This document shows positions 7,888-11,422 of a stretch of DNA of 11,422 nt, one piece after another. The notes beneath the pieces were generated by a model. The model made no database searches. It saw only the letters and a program-made list of their open reading frames with translations, and was not told the DNA's origin. The position numbers were made by a program, and so were the translations under genes. Within the stretch, counting starts at the first letter, position 1. Each line of letters opens with the position of its first letter. Source of the DNA: an uncultured Ruminococcus sp. (GTDB lineage Bacteria > Bacillota > Clostridia > Oscillospirales > Ruminococcaceae); contig CAJKFZ010000078.1 in NCBI GenBank assembly GCA_905199285.1, positions 1-11,422 of the forward strand, written 5' to 3'.

Positions 7888-7893
7888 ATAATA

Positions 7894-8214
7894 ATGAAAT
7901 ATTTTTATAAAATCAACGAGCTTCACGGAACGGATTGTCATGAATTCTTTAAAGGCAAGTGGAACGGTACATTTTGGAGCTATGATTCGATTTATATTTA
8001 TGATGAAGACTTCAGCAGCTCAGGTCTTAAAAGAGTGATTTCCTGTGCTGTTCCTGATTATTCGCCTTATGCTGATTCTGAGATAAATTCAGAAATGTGG
8101 GGGAAAATATGCTCCGAGGCGAAATTGTCAGCTCTCGAAGCCGTTAAAGAAGCGTCATTCTGGGTTAAAGAAGCTCTGGATGAGCATGGGATTTTTACTA
8201 TACTGGGAATCTGA
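7894..8214 (+). CDS. Hypothetical protein, 106 aa
   Basis: This is a small acidic, aromatic-rich protein (MKYFYKINELHGTDCHEFF), with KWNGTFWSYDSIYIYDEDF near the N-terminus. A likely amphipathic helix (SALEAVKEASFWVKEALDEH) lies near the C-terminus. No signal peptide, transmembrane segment or known catalytic motif is visible, and I do not recognise the family. The start at 7894 rests on the ribosome binding site at 7882. The alternative ATG at 7861 would add 11 residues and overlap the upstream gene by 11 bases. It sits 22 bases after the possible PH-like gene and 48 bases before mutL, so the two unknown genes look like a pair carried between mutS and mutL. Coding potential is supported by the ribosome binding site, the spacing and matching composition. 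Confidence 0.65.
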   Translation: MKYFYKINELHGTDCHEFFKGKWNGTFWSYDSIYIYDEDFSSSGLKRVISCAVPDYSPYADSEINSEMWGKICSEAKLSALEAVKEASFWVKEALDEHGIFTILGI

Positions 8215-8262
8215 GCGTTATATGCGTAAATAAGAATCCTCAGCATAAGAAAGGAGAAACAT

Positions 8263-10239
8263 ATGCCGTCAATAAATCTTTTAAGTCAGGAAATATCCGA
8301 GCTTATAGCCGCCGGAGAGGTTATCGAACGCCCTTGTTCCGTTATAAAGGAACTTGTGGAAAATTCGATAGATTCCGGAGCAAGGCATATTACTGTTGAA
8401 ATCAAGAATGGCGGAACTACTTATATGCGAGTTACCGATGACGGCTGCGGAATGTCATTTGACGATGTTCCGAAGGCGTTTCTTCGTCATGCAACAAGCA
8501 AGATAAGCTCGAAAGAGGATCTTGACAATATTCTAACTCTTGGGTTCAGAGGTGAAGCGCTTGCTTCGGTTGCAGCCGTTTCACGTGTTGAAGTGATGAC
8601 CAAGCAGAAGGATGAAACTTACGGCACTCTTTACAACATCGAGGGAAGCGTCGAATCGTTTCACGATAAGGGAGGATGTCCTGATGGAACGACAATTATA
8701 ATCCGTGAACTTTTTTATAATGTTCCGGCGAGACGTAAATTTCTGAAAAAGGATATAACGGAATCAAATGCGGTAAGCCAGATACTCCAGAAAATAACGA
8801 TGTCACATCCTGATATTGCTTTCAAATTCATCAGGGACAACCGTGTAGAGTTTAATTCAAGCGGTGACGAAGAGCTGTTTTCAGCGGTTTATGCTGTTTA
8901 TGGACGTGATTTTGCCAGAGATCTGATAAATGTTGAATATGAGTACAGCGGGATACGAGTGACCGGTTTTACAGTCAAGCCGCTTTATTCAAAAAATAAC
9001 AGATCGTTCCAGAATTTTTTTGTAAACGGCAGATACGTTCGTTCAAAGCTTTGTTCCGCAGCTCTTGAAAATGCCTATGAAAATATGATAATGACCGGAA
9101 AGTTTCCCGCCTGCGTTATGATGATAGAGCTTCCGCCGGCTTCAATGGATGTCAATATACATCCGACGAAAGCAGAAGTGCGGTTTACCGATGAAAAAAC
9201 AGTTTCTGACGCAATTTTTTTCGCCGTTAAGAACGCTTTGATGAACGACGGTCTTATTTACGAATTTGAGCTGAAACCAAGACAGGATTGGCGGCAGCAG
9301 GTAATTGAACCGGAGGAAATGCAGCAGCAGGAGTTCCTGTTTACTCCTGTTTCGGAAATCGAGCAGACTGAAAAAAAGCTTTTCGCTGATGAAAATAAAG
9401 TATCGTCAGTGCCGGAGCAGATCAAATCTGCTACTAATGAAGTTTCTGATGAGAAACCGGAAGCAACTCAGTATACAGATAAAAATGAACTGCCTGAGAC
9501 TGCTTATGAACAGAATGCGGAAAGAAAGCCTGATGTCGAGATTAAACCTAAACCTGAGCCGGAAAACGTTGAGGGCTTTCAGTATTTAAGTACGAAATCC
9601 TTTGAGGAGATCAAGCCCGAACCTAAACAGCAGGAGGCGGTGAAAAAACAATCGGAGTGGACAGAAAAACCAAAAATCAAAGTTATCGGCGAAGCGTTCG
9701 GAGTTTACATAATTGCCGAAACAGAGGACAAAAATATGGTTATGATAGACAAACACGCCGCACATGAGCGTATTATCTTTGAACGTCTGAAAAGCCGTAA
9801 CTGCCGTCAATACAGTCAGATGCTCATGAATGGGATAAAAGTTCTTTTGACAGGCGATGAGTTCAGCGCTCTTGAAGCCAATACCGAGCTTCTTGCGGAT
9901 ATGGGTTTCGTTTTTGACTTTTCGGAGCGTCCATGCGTTAAAGCGACTGCTGTGCCGACTTTTATTATGGAGCTTGATATTGAGGAGATAATTTCTGAGA
10001 TAGCCGAAAATCTCAGACTTAACCGACATGATCCGCAGTCTCATACACTGGACGATATGCTACATACAGTCGCCTGTAAATCGGCAATAAGAGGAAACGA
10101 TAAGAATTCCGCAGCGGAGCTTCAGGCGCTTGCAGAGCAGGTTTACAGCGATGAGAGAATTCGTCATTGTCCTCATGGCAGACCTGTTATGTTTACGATG
10201 ACCAAATCCAACATAGAGCATCAGTTCGGGCGTTCATGA
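8263..10239 (+). CDS. mutL: DNA mismatch repair protein MutL, endonuclease type
   Basis: MutL couples mismatch recognition by MutS to strand incision in bacteria without MutH. The 658-residue protein has an N-terminal GHKL ATPase with E30 and N34 (KELVENSIDSGA), the DDGCGM loop at 59-64, HATSKI and GFRGEAL at 94-100. A Glu/Lys/Pro-rich linker spans about 335-470. The C-terminal domain has the metal-dependent nicking motif D496-K-H498-A-A-H-E502-R-I-I-F-E507, plus ACKSAIR (604-610) and CPHGRP (636-641). These indicate a Bacillus-type endonuclease MutL. QMLMN at 519-523, just after the endonuclease motif, is placed like the beta-clamp-binding motif of B. subtilis MutL. AAGGAG (8251-8256) sets the start. 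Lys replaces the usual Gln in the DQHA motif, leaving the acidic and His ligands intact. Confidence 0.97.
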   Translation: MPSINLLSQEISELIAAGEVIERPCSVIKELVENSIDSGARHITVEIKNGGTTYMRVTDDGCGMSFDDVPKAFLRHATSKISSKEDLDNILTLGFRGEALASVAAVSRVEVMTKQKDETYGTLYNIEGSVESFHDKGGCPDGTTIIIRELFYNVPARRKFLKKDITESNAVSQILQKITMSHPDIAFKFIRDNRVEFNSSGDEELFSAVYAVYGRDFARDLINVEYEYSGIRVTGFTVKPLYSKNNRSFQNFFVNGRYVRSKLCSAALENAYENMIMTGKFPACVMMIELPPASMDVNIHPTKAEVRFTDEKTVSDAIFFAVKNALMNDGLIYEFELKPRQDWRQQVIEPEEMQQQEFLFTPVSEIEQTEKKLFADENKVSSVPEQIKSATNEVSDEKPEATQYTDKNELPETAYEQNAERKPDVEIKPKPEPENVEGFQYLSTKSFEEIKPEPKQQEAVKKQSEWTEKPKIKVIGEAFGVYIIAETEDKNMVMIDKHAAHERIIFERLKSRNCRQYSQMLMNGIKVLLTGDEFSALEANTELLADMGFVFDFSERPCVKATAVPTFIMELDIEEIISEIAENLRLNRHDPQSHTLDDMLHTVACKSAIRGNDKNSAAELQALAEQVYSDERIRHCPHGRPVMFTMTKSNIEHQFGRS

Positions 10240-10258
10240 ACGTAAAGAGGAGGATTTT

Positions 10259-10456
10259 ATGAATCTTACATTGTTTTTGGCTAAGCATTCAGTCGGAATT
10301 TTTGAGTTTGTAAAGGGTTCGTATATTTTGCTGGCGATCGTTATGATACTCGGATTTATTATCTGCGCAGCGATTGCATTTACTGCGTGTTTTATTCATA
10401 ATAAGAAGATGAAGCGTGAGCTGCAAAAGGAGAGTGAAGATGCTGAATCAAAGTAA
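10259..10456 (+). CDS. Small single-pass membrane protein, 65 aa
   Basis: The protein has a short N-terminus, one hydrophobic helix (about residues 21-46, YILLAIVMILGFIICAAIAF and onward) and a charged C-terminal tail (HNKKMKRELQKESEDAESK). The positive charges right after the helix suggest the tail faces the cytoplasm. A very strong ribosome binding site (AGAGGAGG, 10246-10253) starts it 19 bases after mutL. Its last 17 bases overlap miaA, whose ribosome binding site is inside this gene, so translation of miaA may be coupled to it. The family and function are unknown. The strong site, the clear helix and the operon position argue that it is real despite its size. Confidence 0.75.
   Translation: MNLTLFLAKHSVGIFEFVKGSYILLAIVMILGFIICAAIAFTACFIHNKKMKRELQKESEDAESK
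10427..10432 (+). promoter_or_regulatory. Ribosome binding site of miaA inside the upstream gene
   Basis: AAGGAG lies 7 bases before ATG 10440 and within the coding sequence of the small membrane protein. It selects ATG 10440 over the in-frame GTG codons at 10416 and 10434, which have no properly spaced site. Confidence 0.8.
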
Positions 10457-11390
10457 ACCACGTGTTCTTGCAGTTGCAGGACCTACGGCTTCCGGAAAGA
10501 CATGGCTTGGGGTACAGCTTGCCAAAATATACGACGGAGAAGTGATTTCTGCCGATTCTATGCAGATCTATAAGGGAATGGATATAGCTTCCGCTAAGCC
10601 TACGAAGGAGGAAATGCAGGGGATTCCTCATCATCTTATTGATTTTCTTGATAGAGATATAAGCTTCAGCGCCGCAGATTATGTGCGGCTTGCAAAGGAA
10701 AAAATAGCTGAAGTTTTAAGCCGTGGCAAGCTCCCGATCATAGTCGGCGGTACAGGACTCTATATTTATTCACTGCTTGAAAATGTGAAGTTTTCCGACG
10801 GCGGAAGCGATGAAAAATATCGGAAAGAGCTTTATGATTTTGCCGGAAAAGTGGGTAATGAAGCTTTGCATGCGAGACTTTTGGAAGTCGATCCCGAAGC
10901 TGCGGAAACTATACATCCGAATAATCTTGTAAGAGTTGTCCGTGCGCTTGAGGTGATCTACGTTACAGGGCGTAAAGTCAGTGAACTAAAAAAAGAAAGC
11001 CGTCTTGTAGAAAGTCCTTACGATTCGCTTATTATTGGGCTGAATTTTGAAAACCGTCAGAACTTATATGACAGAATTGATCTCAGAGTTGATGAAATGA
11101 TGAAAAACGGACTGCTTGAAGAAGCAGAGGAGCTTTGGCGACAAGGTTCGATGAAAACCGCAGCAAACGCAATCGGCTTCAAAGAGTTCATTCCTTTTTT
11201 TGAAAACCAGATGTCGGTTGAGGCGTGTATCGACAAAATAAAACAGGAAACACGCCGTTACGCCAAGAGACAATTGACGTGGTTTAGGAAAAATCAACGT
11301 ATTCAGTGGATTATTTTGGGCGAATTTGATAAAAAGAATGAAATTTTAGAAAAATCTAAAAAATGTATAGCAAATTACTGGAATGTGTGA
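10440..11390 (+). CDS. miaA: tRNA dimethylallyltransferase MiaA
   Basis: MiaA transfers a dimethylallyl group from DMAPP to N6 of A37 in tRNAs reading UNN codons, giving i6A, the substrate of MiaB. From ATG 10440 it is 316 residues, normal for the family. The P-loop is GPTASGKT at 14-21. SADSMQIYKGMDIASAKPT (38-56) holds the conserved D39 and the A37-contacting segment. HHLIDF, VGGTGLYI (102-109) and NNLVRVVRALEV follow. RRYAKRQLTWFRKN from R272 is the conserved C-terminal signature. The gene overlaps the small membrane protein gene by 17 bases. In many Firmicutes miaA follows mutL and precedes hfq; the next gene here is beyond the window. No defect is visible. Confidence 0.97.
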   Translation: MLNQSKPRVLAVAGPTASGKTWLGVQLAKIYDGEVISADSMQIYKGMDIASAKPTKEEMQGIPHHLIDFLDRDISFSAADYVRLAKEKIAEVLSRGKLPIIVGGTGLYIYSLLENVKFSDGGSDEKYRKELYDFAGKVGNEALHARLLEVDPEAAETIHPNNLVRVVRALEVIYVTGRKVSELKKESRLVESPYDSLIIGLNFENRQNLYDRIDLRVDEMMKNGLLEEAEELWRQGSMKTAANAIGFKEFIPFFENQMSVEACIDKIKQETRRYAKRQLTWFRKNQRIQWIILGEFDKKNEILEKSKKCIANYWNV

Positions 11391-11396
11391 TATAAT
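11388..11396 (+). promoter_or_regulatory. Candidate extended -10 promoter element
   Basis: TGATATAAT matches the extended -10 consensus TGnTATAAT exactly, with TATAAT at 11391-11396, and its first bases form the miaA stop codon. The -35 region at the 17-base position (TAGCAA, 11368-11373) is weak, as is usual with extended -10 promoters. It would start transcription toward the next gene outside the window. Confidence 0.5.
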
Positions 11397-11422
11397 GTAT
11401 TGTGTGTATTTCTATATGTTTT

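Noticed and set aside
7861..7893. Upstream ATG extension of the 106-residue gene
   Set aside because: It would overlap the preceding gene and has no proper ribosome binding site, while ATG 7894 has AGAGGA at good spacing.
8210..8255. CTGAG/CTCAG inverted repeat before mutL as a terminator
   Set aside because: The arms are 5 bases with a long loop and no T-run, so it is well within chance.
9586..10044. 152-residue open frame on the minus strand
   Set aside because: It is fully antisense to the MutL endonuclease domain, with Phe/Arg-rich, low-information sequence and no ribosome binding site.
10416..10439. GTG starts extending MiaA
   Set aside because: The extension overlaps the miaA ribosome binding site itself and adds residues not typical of MiaA; ATG 10440 is better placed.
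1..11422. CRISPR array, insertion sequence, tRNA or defence island
   Set aside because: No direct repeats with regular spacing, transposase-like frame, terminal inverted repeats or tRNA cloverleaf were seen on either strand.

Overview
The window looks like an ordinary stretch of chromosome from a low-GC, Gram-positive anaerobe of the class Clostridia, possibly a Ruminococcus-type Oscillospiraceae. The grounds are moderate AT-richness, strong AGGAGG-type ribosome binding sites, lipoproteins with an acidic Ser/Thr/Glu linker after the lipobox, a Cys-tailed YlbF-family protein, and the Firmicutes gene neighbourhood miaB - ylbF/ymcA-like - mutS - mutL - miaA. The genus is an inference. All credible genes are on the + strand and tightly spaced, and no gene-free gap exceeds 60 bases, so most of the window could be one or a few transcription units.

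Layout: (1) bases 3-134 are the 3' end of a gene with one hydrophobic segment, abutting miaB. (2) miaB (138-1538) encodes the tRNA methylthiotransferase. (3) Two consecutive lipoprotein genes follow: a 612-residue predicted beta-propeller type (1565-3403) and a 292-residue protein with a calcium-loop-like motif and a TTG start (3427-4305). (4) A short gap holds a candidate promoter and an overlapping inverted repeat. (5) A YlbF/YmcA-family gene (4365-4769) carries six cysteines in its last 27 residues. (6) mutS (4811-7429). (7) Two small genes of unknown function follow (7446-7871 and 7894-8214). (8) mutL (8263-10239) is of the endonuclease type. (9) A 65-residue single-pass membrane protein (10259-10456) overlaps the start of (10) miaA (10440-11390). 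A good extended -10 promoter element overlaps the miaA stop and points out of the window.

Functionally there are two core themes. MutS and MutL form the methyl-independent mismatch repair pathway: MutL has the DxHAxxE endonuclease motif, and both proteins carry a candidate beta-clamp-binding peptide. MiaA and MiaB catalyse consecutive steps in making ms2i6A at A37 of tRNA. The YlbF/YmcA-like protein sits where Bacillus subtilis has ymcA (ricA) between miaB and mutS. Its Cys-rich tail suggests metal or Fe-S binding, which is notable beside an Fe-S enzyme.

The less ordinary material is the accessory cargo in this conserved backbone: the lipoprotein pair, the two unknown genes between mutS and mutL, and the small membrane protein. 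I found no mobile element, CRISPR array, tRNA, rRNA or defence system, and nothing that clearly amounts to a new biological system.
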